A model generated the notes under the pieces. The model worked only from the letters and a program-made list of their open reading frames with translations, had not been told where the DNA came from and did no database searches. DNA of 6,808 nucleotides, taken from NCBI GenBank assembly GCA_035628055.1, contig DASPKO010000287.1, forward strand, positions 1 through 6,808. The letters are read 5' to 3'. Shown piece after piece: positions 1 to 6,344 of the stretch. Each line of letters begins with the position of its first letter. Position 1 is the stretch's first letter. The position numbers were made by a program, and so were the translations under genes. The DNA is from DASPKO01 sp035628055. Its GTDB lineage: Bacteria; Planctomycetota; Phycisphaerae; Phycisphaerales; UBA1924.

Positions 1-441
1 ACCTTCGACATCGCGCCCCGCGCGGGGGCCGCCGCTTTTGACGATTCGGCCTGGCGCGTCCTGGAGCCGGACCGGCTCGACGACGAGAAGCTCGGGGCCG
101 GCAAGCTCTGCTTCGCGTGGTACCGGATCCGCGTCACCGTCCCGGAGCGCGTCGGGGCGCTCGCCACCGCCGGGTCGACCATCACCTTCGAGACCGTGGT
201 GGACGACTACGCGGAAGTCTGGGCCGACGGCCAGCTCCCGATCCGCCTGGGCGCCATCGGGGGCCAGTTCGCCGCGGGGTTCAACGCCCCCAACCGCGTG
301 GTGTTGACCACCGACGCCCGCCCGGGCCAGACGATCCAGATCGCGGTCTTCGGCGTCAACGCGCCCCTCTCGGCCCCGCCCGACAACTTTGTCTTCATGC
401 GCTCGGCGAAGCTCGAGTTTGCGCCGGCCGTGGCGAAATAG
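1..441 (+). CDS. Sugar-binding-like jelly-roll domain protein, C-terminal part (gluconolactonase-associated type)
   Basis: The gene is open from the left edge in frame 1 and ends at TAG 439-441; 146 residues are visible and the start lies outside the window. The segment WYRIRVTVPE (residues 40-49), followed by FETVVDDYAEVWADG (63-77), resembles the galactose-binding/GH2-type beta-sandwich, where a WYR strand precedes a strand carrying a V-W-x-[DN]-G turn. GFNAPNRVVL (93-102), the strand QIAVFGVN (113-120) and PPDNFVFMRSAKLEF (126-140) match, from memory, a conserved domain found alone or fused to SMP-30/gluconolactonase beta-propellers in environmental bacteria. No catalytic residues of a lactonase are visible in this part, so a carbohydrate-binding or accessory role is inference. 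The full protein is probably exported, but the N terminus cannot be seen. The stop lies 28 bp from the convergent acnA stop. The reading frame is secure; the family assignment is moderate. Confidence 0.7.
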   Translation, partial: TFDIAPRAGAAAFDDSAWRVLEPDRLDDEKLGAGKLCFAWYRIRVTVPERVGALATAGSTITFETVVDDYAEVWADGQLPIRLGAIGGQFAAGFNAPNRVVLTTDARPGQTIQIAVFGVNAPLSAPPDNFVFMRSAKLEFAPAVAK

Positions 442-469
442 CGAGGACGGCAAGGCCCGGAGCGCGCAC

Positions 470-3340
470 TCACACCGTCGCCGGCTGCCGGCTCTCGTTG
501 AGCAGGCGCCGCAGCACCGTGTGCAGGATCCCGCCATTGCGGTAGTACTCCACCTCGACCGGCGTGTCGATCCGGCACGTGGTGGCGAACTCCGTCACCC
601 GGCCGTCGCTCGTGCGGGCGCGCACGCCCACGTCGCAGCGCGGCTCCAGCGGGTCCGGGAGCACGATGTCGAAGACCTCGGTCCCGTCCAGCCCAAGGGA
701 CGGACCGTTCTGCCCCGGCTTGAAGGCCAGCGGGAGCACGCCCATCCCCACCAGGTTGCTCCGGTGAATCCGCTCGAAGCTCTGCGCGATCACCGCGCGC
801 ACGCCCAGCAGCATGGTCCCCTTGGCGGCCCAGTCCCGGCTCGAGCCCATCCCGTAGTCCTTGCCCGCCAGCACCACCAGCGGCGTTCCCTGGGCGCGGT
901 AGTTCGCGCTGGCGTCATAGATCCACGCCAGGTGCCCCTTGCCCGCGTCGGAGAAGTCGCGCGTCCAGCCGCCCTCCTTCGGGGCCGCCAGCCGGTTCTT
1001 CACGCGGATGTTCGCGAACGTGCCGCGGGTCATCACCCGGTCGTTCCCGCGCCGCGAGCCGTAGCTGTTGAACTGGCTCTTGGGCACGCCCCGGGCCAGC
1101 AGGTACTCGCCCGCGGGGCTCTCCAGCGGGATGTCTCCCGCGGGCGAGATGTGGTCGGTCGTGACCGAGTCGCCGACGTACACCAGGCACCGGGCCCCGG
1201 TGATCGGGTCGAGGCCGGGCGGCGCCTCTCCCATGCCCTCGAAGAAGGGCGGGTTCTGGATGTACGTGCTCTCGTCGCGCCACGGGAACGACTCGCTCTG
1301 GCTCACCGGCACCGCGTTCCACATGGGGTTCCCGGTGAAGACGTCGGCGTACTGCGCCCGGAACTGCCCGGGGGTCACCGCCTTGGCCTTGAGCGCGCGC
1401 ACCTCCTCCTGCGTCGGCCACAGGTCGCGGAGGAAGACGTCCCGCCCCTTGGGGTCCTTGCCCAGCGGCTCGGTCTGGAAGTCGATGCCCACCGTGCCCG
1501 CGAGGGCGTACGCCACCACCAGGGGCGGGCTCGCCAGGTAGTTGGCGCGCACGTCCGGGTTGATGCGGCCCTCGAAGTTCCGGTTCCCCGAGAGCACGCT
1601 GGCCACCACCAGGTCGCCGGCGCGGATCGCGGCGGAGATCGGCTCGGCGAGCGGGCCCGAGTTGCCGATGCAGGTGGTGCACCCGTACCCGACGGTGTGG
1701 AAGCCCAGCGCCTCGAGGTCCTCCGTCAGCCCCGCCTTCGCGTAGTAGTCGGTCACGACCTTCGACCCCGGGGCCAGCGAGGTCTTGACCCAGGGCTGGC
1801 TCGTCAGCCCGCGGGCCCGGGCCTTGCGGGCCAGCAGCCCGGCGGCCAGCATCACGTCCGGGTTGCTGGTGTTGGTGCAGCTCGTGATCGCCGCCACCAC
1901 CACGTCGCCGTGGTACAGGCGCACCGGCCGCCCCTCGATCGTCACGCGCACGCCCGCCGAGGGCCGCCCCGGCTCGCTCGTCCCCGCCACCGCTCCCGGC
2001 TCGGCGCCCGTCGCGGGCTGGTTGAGCGCCGGCAGGGTCTCGCCCTCGGCGCTGGCCCGGCCCGACTCGCCCCCCTCGGCGGCCCAGCGATCCACCGCGA
2101 TGTTCTCGGGCGGCAGAGGCTTCTTGAAGACGTCCACCAGCTCCTTCTGCCACATGCTCTTGATCTGCGTGAGCTGCACGCGGTCCTGCGGGCGCCGCGG
2201 GCCCGCCAGCGAGGGCTGCACGGTCGAGAGGTCCAGCTCCAGCACGTCGGTGAAGCGCGGCTCGGTCGCCCTGGGCGTCCAGAACATCCCGTTGGCCTTG
2301 CAGTACGCCTCAACCAGGGCCACCGTCTCCTCGTCCCGCCCCGTGAAGCGCAGGTACTCGAGCGCCACCTGGTCCACCGGGAAGAAGCCCATCGTCGCCC
2401 CGTACTCCGGCGCCATGTTGGCGATGGTCGCGCGGTCCGGCACGCTCAGCTCGGCCATCCCGTCCCCGAAGAACTCCACGAACTTGTCCACCACCCCGCG
2501 CGTGCGCAGCATCTCGGTGACCGTCAGGACCAGGTCGGTCGCCGTGCTCCCCTCCGGCAGCCGCCCCTTGAGGCGGAATCCCACCACCTCGGGCGTGAGC
2601 ATGTAGATGGGCTGGCCGAGCATGACCGCCTCGGCCTCGATGCCGCCCACGCCCCACCCCACCACGCCCACGCCGTTGATCATCGTCGTGTGCGAGTCGG
2701 TCCCCACCAGCGAGTCGGGATAGGCCACCAGCCCCCCGTCCTCCTCCCGGCCCGTCCACACCACCCGGGCGAGGTACTCCAGGTTCACCTGGTGAACGAT
2801 GCCCGTCGCCGGGGGAACCACGCGGAAGTTCGCCACCGACTGCTGGCCCCACTTGAGGAACTGGTAGCGCTCGCTGTTGCGGCCAAACTCCAGCTCGGCG
2901 TTGATCGTCAGCGCCGACCGGCTGGCGTGGGCATCGACCTGCACCGAGTGATCGATCACCAGGTCGCAGGGGACCAGGGGATTGATCACGCTGGGCGGCC
3001 CGCCAAGGCGGCGCATCGCGTCGCGCATCGCCGCCAGGTCCACCAGGCACGGCACGCCCGTGAAGTCCTGCAGCACGACCCTCCCGGGCATGAAGGGCAG
3101 CTCCACCGGGGCGGGCTTCTGGGCGTCCCAGCTCGCCAGGCCGGCCACGTCGTCCGCGGTCACGATGAACCCGTCGAGGTGGCGCAGCATCGCCTCGAGC
3201 AGGACCTTGATCGAGTAGGGGAGCGAGTCCACGCTCCCGATGCCCTGGGTCTTGAGCGCCGCGAGGTCGTAGTAGATGTACTGCCCGAAGCTGGTCCGCA
3301 GGGTGCGGCGCGAGTTGAAGGGGTCGGTGCGGCGGGGCAT
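470..3340 (-). CDS. acnA: Aconitate hydratase (AcnA/IRP1-type aconitase)
   Basis: This cytoplasmic [4Fe-4S] enzyme interconverts citrate and isocitrate through cis-aconitate in the TCA and glyoxylate cycles. The 956-residue product has the three cluster-binding cysteines: C488 in TSCTNTSNP, and C554 and C557 in GCTTCIGNSGP. DSHTTMINGVGVVGWGVGG (from D215) and GMGSSRDWAAKG, with S833-S834-R835 of the swivelling C-terminal domain, are also intact, as is a late FERIHRSNLVGMGVLPL segment. Domain order is the N-terminal aconitase domains to about residue 640, then the aconitase_C swivel domain from about 700. It is some 60 residues longer than E. coli AcnA, partly from a Gly/Ala/Pro/Glu-rich linker at residues 420-463, just before the first cluster cysteine. 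I chose ATG 3338-3340 (protein MPRRTDPFNS...) because GGAG lies 6 nt upstream. An in-frame GTG at 3377-3379 would add 13 residues but has no ribosome site. It follows the transporter gene by 48 bp and is probably co-transcribed with it. Confidence 0.97.
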   Translation of the reverse strand: MPRRTDPFNSRRTLRTSFGQYIYYDLAALKTQGIGSVDSLPYSIKVLLEAMLRHLDGFIVTADDVAGLASWDAQKPAPVELPFMPGRVVLQDFTGVPCLVDLAAMRDAMRRLGGPPSVINPLVPCDLVIDHSVQVDAHASRSALTINAELEFGRNSERYQFLKWGQQSVANFRVVPPATGIVHQVNLEYLARVVWTGREEDGGLVAYPDSLVGTDSHTTMINGVGVVGWGVGGIEAEAVMLGQPIYMLTPEVVGFRLKGRLPEGSTATDLVLTVTEMLRTRGVVDKFVEFFGDGMAELSVPDRATIANMAPEYGATMGFFPVDQVALEYLRFTGRDEETVALVEAYCKANGMFWTPRATEPRFTDVLELDLSTVQPSLAGPRRPQDRVQLTQIKSMWQKELVDVFKKPLPPENIAVDRWAAEGGESGRASAEGETLPALNQPATGAEPGAVAGTSEPGRPSAGVRVTIEGRPVRLYHGDVVVAAITSCTNTSNPDVMLAAGLLARKARARGLTSQPWVKTSLAPGSKVVTDYYAKAGLTEDLEALGFHTVGYGCTTCIGNSGPLAEPISAAIRAGDLVVASVLSGNRNFEGRINPDVRANYLASPPLVVAYALAGTVGIDFQTEPLGKDPKGRDVFLRDLWPTQEEVRALKAKAVTPGQFRAQYADVFTGNPMWNAVPVSQSESFPWRDESTYIQNPPFFEGMGEAPPGLDPITGARCLVYVGDSVTTDHISPAGDIPLESPAGEYLLARGVPKSQFNSYGSRRGNDRVMTRGTFANIRVKNRLAAPKEGGWTRDFSDAGKGHLAWIYDASANYRAQGTPLVVLAGKDYGMGSSRDWAAKGTMLLGVRAVIAQSFERIHRSNLVGMGVLPLAFKPGQNGPSLGLDGTEVFDIVLPDPLEPRCDVGVRARTSDGRVTEFATTCRIDTPVEVEYYRNGGILHTVLRRLLNESRQPATV

Positions 3341-3346
3341 GGCGTT

Positions 3347-3350
3347 CTCC
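3347..3350 (-). promoter_or_regulatory. Shine-Dalgarno site of acnA
   Basis: The minus-strand sequence ACGGAGAACGCC directly precedes ATG 3340-3338, placing GGAG 6 nt from the start. This favours the 956-residue aconitase over the GTG start at 3379. The site lies in the 48-bp gap after the transporter stop, where I see no good terminator, so independent translation within a shared transcript is likely. Confidence 0.7.
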
Positions 3351-3388
3351 GTGTGCCTGGGCAACCGTAGAACCGGCACGTCCGCGGT

Positions 3389-4726
3389 TCAAAGCATCGC
3401 CGCGGCGGCGCCGCCCGGGCCGCGCCCGGCACGCTCGGCCCGTCCGCCCAGCCACACGCCCAGCACGGCCGCTCCCATCGCGAGCGCCAGACCCACCGGC
3501 CAGACTCCCAGTGCCGTGCCGGCCAGGCCCGCCGCGGCCCAGACCCCGACCTGGTCGCCCGCGCGATACACGAACGTGTCGACGAAGCTCTTGGACTTGT
3601 AGCGGGCGTCCGGGCCCAGCAGCGTGAAGAGCGCCTCGCGCCCCGGGCGGTCCACCGCGTAATGGGCGGCCCGCCGGAGGGCGTAGAGCAGCGGGACGAC
3701 CACGAGCGCCGGCAGGGCCAGGGCGCCGGTCGCTCCCACGATCAGGAACGCGACGAGCGTGATCGCCGGCACCACCGCCAGCGCCACCGCCAGCCCCAGC
3801 CGGCGCAGGATGTGCCCGGTGGCGCAGACCTGCAGCACCAGCGTGAGCAGGTTGACCCCCAGGTCGACCCGCGCCAGGAAGGCGGTGCGCCGCGCCACGT
3901 CGGTGTAGGCCGCCGCGATCACGCCCTGCTGCGCCACGAATAGGAAGGTTCCCGTCACCGTGAACAGCAGCAGGTAGAGCGCGACCCCGCGGAGCACGGG
4001 CACGCGCTCCAGCAGCCGGAGGCCTTCCAGCACGCGGGGGCTCGGCTCGCCCGCGCGAACGCGCCCGCCCGCCGCGGGCGCCACCCGCAGCAGCCAGGCC
4101 GCCGGCACGGCCCCCAGGGCCAGGAGCCCCGCCGCCGCGGCCAGCAGGCCCGCCGGTCCGATCCGCTCCGCCCAGCCCGCCGCGAGCGCCGACCCGGCGA
4201 TCGCCCCGAGCGTCCCGCCCATCGCGATGAGGCCGAAGACCCGCCGCGACGGTTCGCTGGCGAAGACGTCCGCCATCACCGCCCAGACCACCGAGACGGC
4301 AAAGAGCACGAAGACGCTCAGCCAGACATAGAAGGCCGGGCCGAGCCAGGACCGCGCCGGCTCCGGGAGCGTCTCGAGTCCGGCGCCGAACGCGAGGAAG
4401 CTCGCCGCGAAGAGCCCGTGTGTCAGCGGGATGAAACGCCGGCGCGGGAGCCGCGAGACCAGCCACCAGTACAGCGGATTGACCAGGAGCGTGGCCGCGA
4501 GCGTCGCGGTGAAGTACCACGGCAGCCTTTCCACCCCATGCTCGATCCCCAGCGCGTCGCGGTACCCGCGCAGCAGGTAGTACGCGCACATCACCAGGAA
4601 GAAGTACAGGCCGCCAAGCGCCACCGGCAGCCCCTCACCGCGGCGCAGCATGAGCAGCGGGACCCGCCGCCCATCCGCGCCGGGGGCGGGCGGTGCGGGG
4701 GCGGGGGTGGGCTCGGATCGGCTCAT
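3389..4726 (-). CDS. TLC-like (NTP/NDP exchange-type) membrane transporter, 12 TM
   Basis: The 445-residue integral membrane protein has about 12 hydrophobic helices, roughly at 34-52, 70-91, 98-117, 130-152, 163-184, 190-213, 247-272, 287-304, 309-332, 335-351, 392-409 and 410-428. The N terminus (residues 5-18) is a Pro/Ala-rich cytoplasmic tail. Two segments recall the TLC ATP/ADP carrier family and its free-living bacterial relatives: YYLLRGYRDALG (49-60), and residues 360-391 with RPGREALFTLLG, YKSKSFVDTF and R388-x-G-D391. A general major-facilitator assignment is the fallback. The substrate cannot be read from sequence: true nucleotide exchange is established for intracellular parasites and plastids, and most free-living homologues are uncharacterised. 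Start ATG 4724-4726 is the most upstream methionine that excludes the low-quality, non-membrane upstream extension. It has no clear Shine-Dalgarno sequence, so a start at M26 (MLRRGEG, ATG at 4649-4651) remains possible. The gene heads a probable two-gene unit with acnA. Confidence 0.75.
   Translation of the reverse strand: MSRSEPTPAPAPPAPGADGRRVPLLMLRRGEGLPVALGGLYFFLVMCAYYLLRGYRDALGIEHGVERLPWYFTATLAATLLVNPLYWWLVSRLPRRRFIPLTHGLFAASFLAFGAGLETLPEPARSWLGPAFYVWLSVFVLFAVSVVWAVMADVFASEPSRRVFGLIAMGGTLGAIAGSALAAGWAERIGPAGLLAAAAGLLALGAVPAAWLLRVAPAAGGRVRAGEPSPRVLEGLRLLERVPVLRGVALYLLLFTVTGTFLFVAQQGVIAAAYTDVARRTAFLARVDLGVNLLTLVLQVCATGHILRRLGLAVALAVVPAITLVAFLIVGATGALALPALVVVPLLYALRRAAHYAVDRPGREALFTLLGPDARYKSKSFVDTFVYRAGDQVGVWAAAGLAGTALGVWPVGLALAMGAAVLGVWLGGRAERAGRGPGGAAAAML
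4682..4711 (+). other. Putative G-quadruplex motif in the 5' end of the transporter gene
   Basis: The plus strand carries five G-runs of 3-5 bases: 4682-4686, 4688-4690, 4697-4701, 4703-4707 and 4709-4711. Spacers are 1, 6, 1 and 1 nt, which satisfies the usual G3+N1-7 pattern. It lies 15-45 bases inside the minus-strand transporter gene, so the G-rich strand is the transcription template and the mRNA is C-rich, coding for PTPAPAPPAPG. Whether it folds or matters is unknown; Pro/Ala codons in a high-GC genome produce such tracts by chance. Confidence 0.4.
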
Positions 4727-4940
4727 GGATGGAGCGGGCGTGGCGTGACCGCGGTTGTCATGGCAGCGCCCGACCCCGCGCCGGGATGGACCGGGTGCTA
4801 CCGCCCGCCGGGCCCCCGGTTGGTGCCGGCGCGCCGAACCCGCAACCCGTCGGGCACGGGGGTGGTAGACCGACGGAGTCGCCGGGCGGGGGCCGGCGCG
4901 AACCACGGGCAATGTACCTTGCCCGGCAGGAGGGTCCGGC
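4727..4940. promoter_or_regulatory. Divergent intergenic region between transporter-acnA and the epimerase-like gene
   Basis: These 214 bp separate two outward-facing genes and must hold the promoters of both unless they are leaderless or driven from elsewhere. I could not pick convincing -35/-10 boxes in this GC-rich stretch. The only noticeable small symmetry is an ACCGCGGT palindrome at 4748-4755, flanked by TGAC (4746-4749) and GTCA (4757-4760), 21-35 bp upstream of the transporter ATG. It could be an operator, but the arms are short and it may be chance. No RNA gene or further ORF is supported here. Confidence 0.35.
4928..4933 (+). promoter_or_regulatory. Perfect Shine-Dalgarno site of the epimerase-like gene
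   Basis: AGGAGG lies 7 nt before ATG 4941-4943. This fixes the start and therefore confirms that the twin-arginine signal at the N terminus is part of the translated protein. Confidence 0.9.
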
Positions 4941-6227
4941 ATGCCCCCCACGCGTCGCACCTTTCTCCGCGCGTCGGTCGTGACGGGCCTGGCCGCCGGG
5001 GCCGCCGGCCTGCTGGGGCCCGCCGGCCTCGCGGCGCCCCGCTCGGTGCGCGCCCCTCTCCGCCTGCTCATCCTGGGAGGCACCGGGTTCCTCGGGCCGG
5101 CCATCGTGGCCGCCGCCAGGGCCCGGGGGCACACGATCACGCTCTTCAATCGCGGCAAGACCGAGAAGCGCACGGGCCACACGTTCCCCGATCTCGAGCA
5201 CCTCTACGGGGACCGCGACCCCAAGGTCGGCCAGGGATTGGCCGCGCTCCGCGACCGCGACTTCGACGCGGCCATCGACACCTCCGGGTACGTGCCGCGC
5301 ATCGTGCGCGCCTCGGCGGAGCTGCTGGCGCCGAACATCAAGCAATACATCTTCGTCTCGAGCGTCTCGGTCTACGCTGACAATCGCGCCCCGGGCCAGG
5401 ACGAGGCGGCCCCGCTGGCGACCATCCCGGACCCCGGCAACGAGGACTTCCGCAACCCGGAGAACTACGGCCCGCTCAAGGCCCTCTCCGAGCAGGCCGC
5501 CGAGGAGGCCATGCCCGGACGCGTCGCCAACGTCCGCCCCGGCCTGATCGTCGGTCCCGGCGATCCGACCGACCGCTTCACGTACTGGCCGGTGCGCGTC
5601 GCCGCGGCCGGCACGCCTCCCTGGGGGAGCGAGGTGCTCGCCCCGGGGGCCCCCGCAGACCCGATCCAGGTCATCGACGTGCGCGATCTGGCCGACTTCC
5701 TCGTCACGCTTGCCGAGCGGGGGGCCATGGGCCCGTACAACGCGGTGGGACCCGCGGGCCGGCTCACCATGGGCGCCCTGCTCGAAGCCTGCGTGGCCGC
5801 CGCCCGCGCCACGGCGCCCGCCGGCGCGGGGGGCGCTGGCTCGAAGTCACCGACACTCACCTGGGTCCCGGCGGACTTCCTCGAGAAGCACAACGTCTCG
5901 GCCTGGCAGGACATGCCCGTCTGGATCCCCGCCGACCAGGAGCATGCCGGCTTCGCCACGCGCAGCAACGCCCGCGCCGTCGCCGACGGGATGAAGTTCC
6001 GTCCCATCGACACCACGGTGCGCGACACGCTGGCCTGGTGGCCCGGCGAGCTGGCGCGGCGCAAGCGCGTCACCGCGGAGCTGCTCGAGGCCGCCAGGCA
6101 GGAGGGCAAGGAGCCCCCGAAGATGGCCGATCCCGAGAAGCTCCGCGCCGGCATCAGCCCCGAGCGCGAGCAGGAGGTCCTGACCGCCTGGCACGCCCGC
6201 GCCGTCAGGCCGTCCCCGCCCGGCTGA
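4941..6227 (+). CDS. Tat-exported NAD-dependent epimerase/dehydratase-like protein
   Basis: The 428-residue product begins with a twin-arginine signal: TRRTFLRAS (4-12), a hydrophobic Ala/Gly/Leu stretch to about 31, and a possible cleavage site near LAAPRS (30-35). The mature part is an extended SDR. It has a Rossmann nucleotide-binding loop GGTGFLG (46-52), FNRGKT (69-74) after the second strand, an SSVSVY strand (140-145) and the catalytic-type Y176-x3-K180 in NYGPLK. VRPGLIVGPGDPTDRF (198-213) and the substrate-side strand IQVIDVRDLADF (242-253) follow the pattern of NAD-dependent epimerase/dehydratases. S140, S141 and S143 could provide the active-site Ser. The C-terminal 60 or so residues are charged and include WWPGEL and a Lys/Glu-rich tail. 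NAD(P)-dependent oxidation, reduction or epimerisation of a sugar or similar small molecule in the periplasm is inferred; the substrate is unknown. The start is fixed by an ideal ribosome-binding site. It is transcribed alone, away from the transporter, and ends at a hairpin terminator. Confidence 0.88.
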   Translation: MPPTRRTFLRASVVTGLAAGAAGLLGPAGLAAPRSVRAPLRLLILGGTGFLGPAIVAAARARGHTITLFNRGKTEKRTGHTFPDLEHLYGDRDPKVGQGLAALRDRDFDAAIDTSGYVPRIVRASAELLAPNIKQYIFVSSVSVYADNRAPGQDEAAPLATIPDPGNEDFRNPENYGPLKALSEQAAEEAMPGRVANVRPGLIVGPGDPTDRFTYWPVRVAAAGTPPWGSEVLAPGAPADPIQVIDVRDLADFLVTLAERGAMGPYNAVGPAGRLTMGALLEACVAAARATAPAGAGGAGSKSPTLTWVPADFLEKHNVSAWQDMPVWIPADQEHAGFATRSNARAVADGMKFRPIDTTVRDTLAWWPGELARRKRVTAELLEAARQEGKEPPKMADPEKLRAGISPEREQEVLTAWHARAVRPSPPG

Positions 6228-6252
6228 TCCCCAGGCCGAAGCCCCACCCAAG

Positions 6253-6284
6253 AAAAAAGGGCCCCCGACGGGGCCCTTCTTCGT
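6253..6284. terminator. Bidirectional intrinsic terminator
   Basis: A perfect 9-bp stem, AAGGGCCCC (6257-6265) and GGGGCCCTT (6270-6278), encloses a CGAC loop. On the minus strand the stem runs into six T residues (complement of A-tract 6253-6258), a textbook terminator for the redoxin gene, whose stop lies about 67 bp upstream in its own direction. On the plus strand the hairpin is followed by the T-rich CTTCGTTCT, a weaker tail, 26-50 bp after the stop of the epimerase-like gene. One element therefore serves both convergent genes. Confidence 0.9.
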
Positions 6285-6307
6285 TCTGACTGTCACCCAC
6301 GCTGGCG

Positions 6308-6344
6308 GCCCGGGATCTGGCCCGTAGCGGCGCCCGTCCCGGGC
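6308..6344. repeat. Inverted repeat abutting the redoxin stop codon
   Basis: GCCCGGGA (6308-6315) and TCCCGGGC (6337-6344) form a perfect 8-bp inverted repeat around a 21-nt spacer. The right arm ends at the base next to the redoxin stop codon (TAA, complement of 6345-6347). There is no T-tract on either strand, so it is not a classic terminator. It could act as a 3'-end stability hairpin upstream of the true terminator, or be chance in GC-rich DNA. Confidence 0.4.

Noticed and set aside
442..469. Terminator between the convergent gene 1 and acnA stops
   Set aside because: The 28-bp gap holds no stem with a T-tract on either strand. Termination must occur inside the opposing gene or by another mechanism.
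389..3370. 993-codon open frame on the plus strand, antisense to all of acnA
   Set aside because: Its Arg/His/Ala/Leu-rich translation shows no domain or motif, and it lies opposite a fully conserved aconitase. Long antisense open frames are expected where codons are strongly GC3-biased.
3341..3388. Possible hairpin GTGCC...GGCAC (3352-3379 area) between transporter and acnA
   Set aside because: The stem is only 5 bp with a long mismatched loop and no T-tract, so it is not supported as a terminator.
2310..4589. 759-codon minus-strand frame crossing the acnA-transporter boundary
   Set aside because: It is Gly/Arg/Ala-rich low-complexity translation, out of frame with two recognisable genes that it overlaps, and it has no recognisable domain.
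4860..4900. Second G-rich tract as a G-quadruplex
   Set aside because: The G-runs around 4857-4862 and 4884-4892 are separated by about 21 nt, outside the usual loop limit.
4727..5182. N-terminal extension of the transporter frame past ATG 4726
   Set aside because: The extra 152 residues are Arg/Pro/Ala-rich with no membrane segment, and they overlap the well-supported start and ribosome site of the opposite-strand Tat protein.
4418..5380. 320-codon plus-strand frame overlapping the transporter and the Tat-protein 5' ends
   Set aside because: It is a shadow frame without motifs; the downstream part is out of frame with the clear Rossmann protein.
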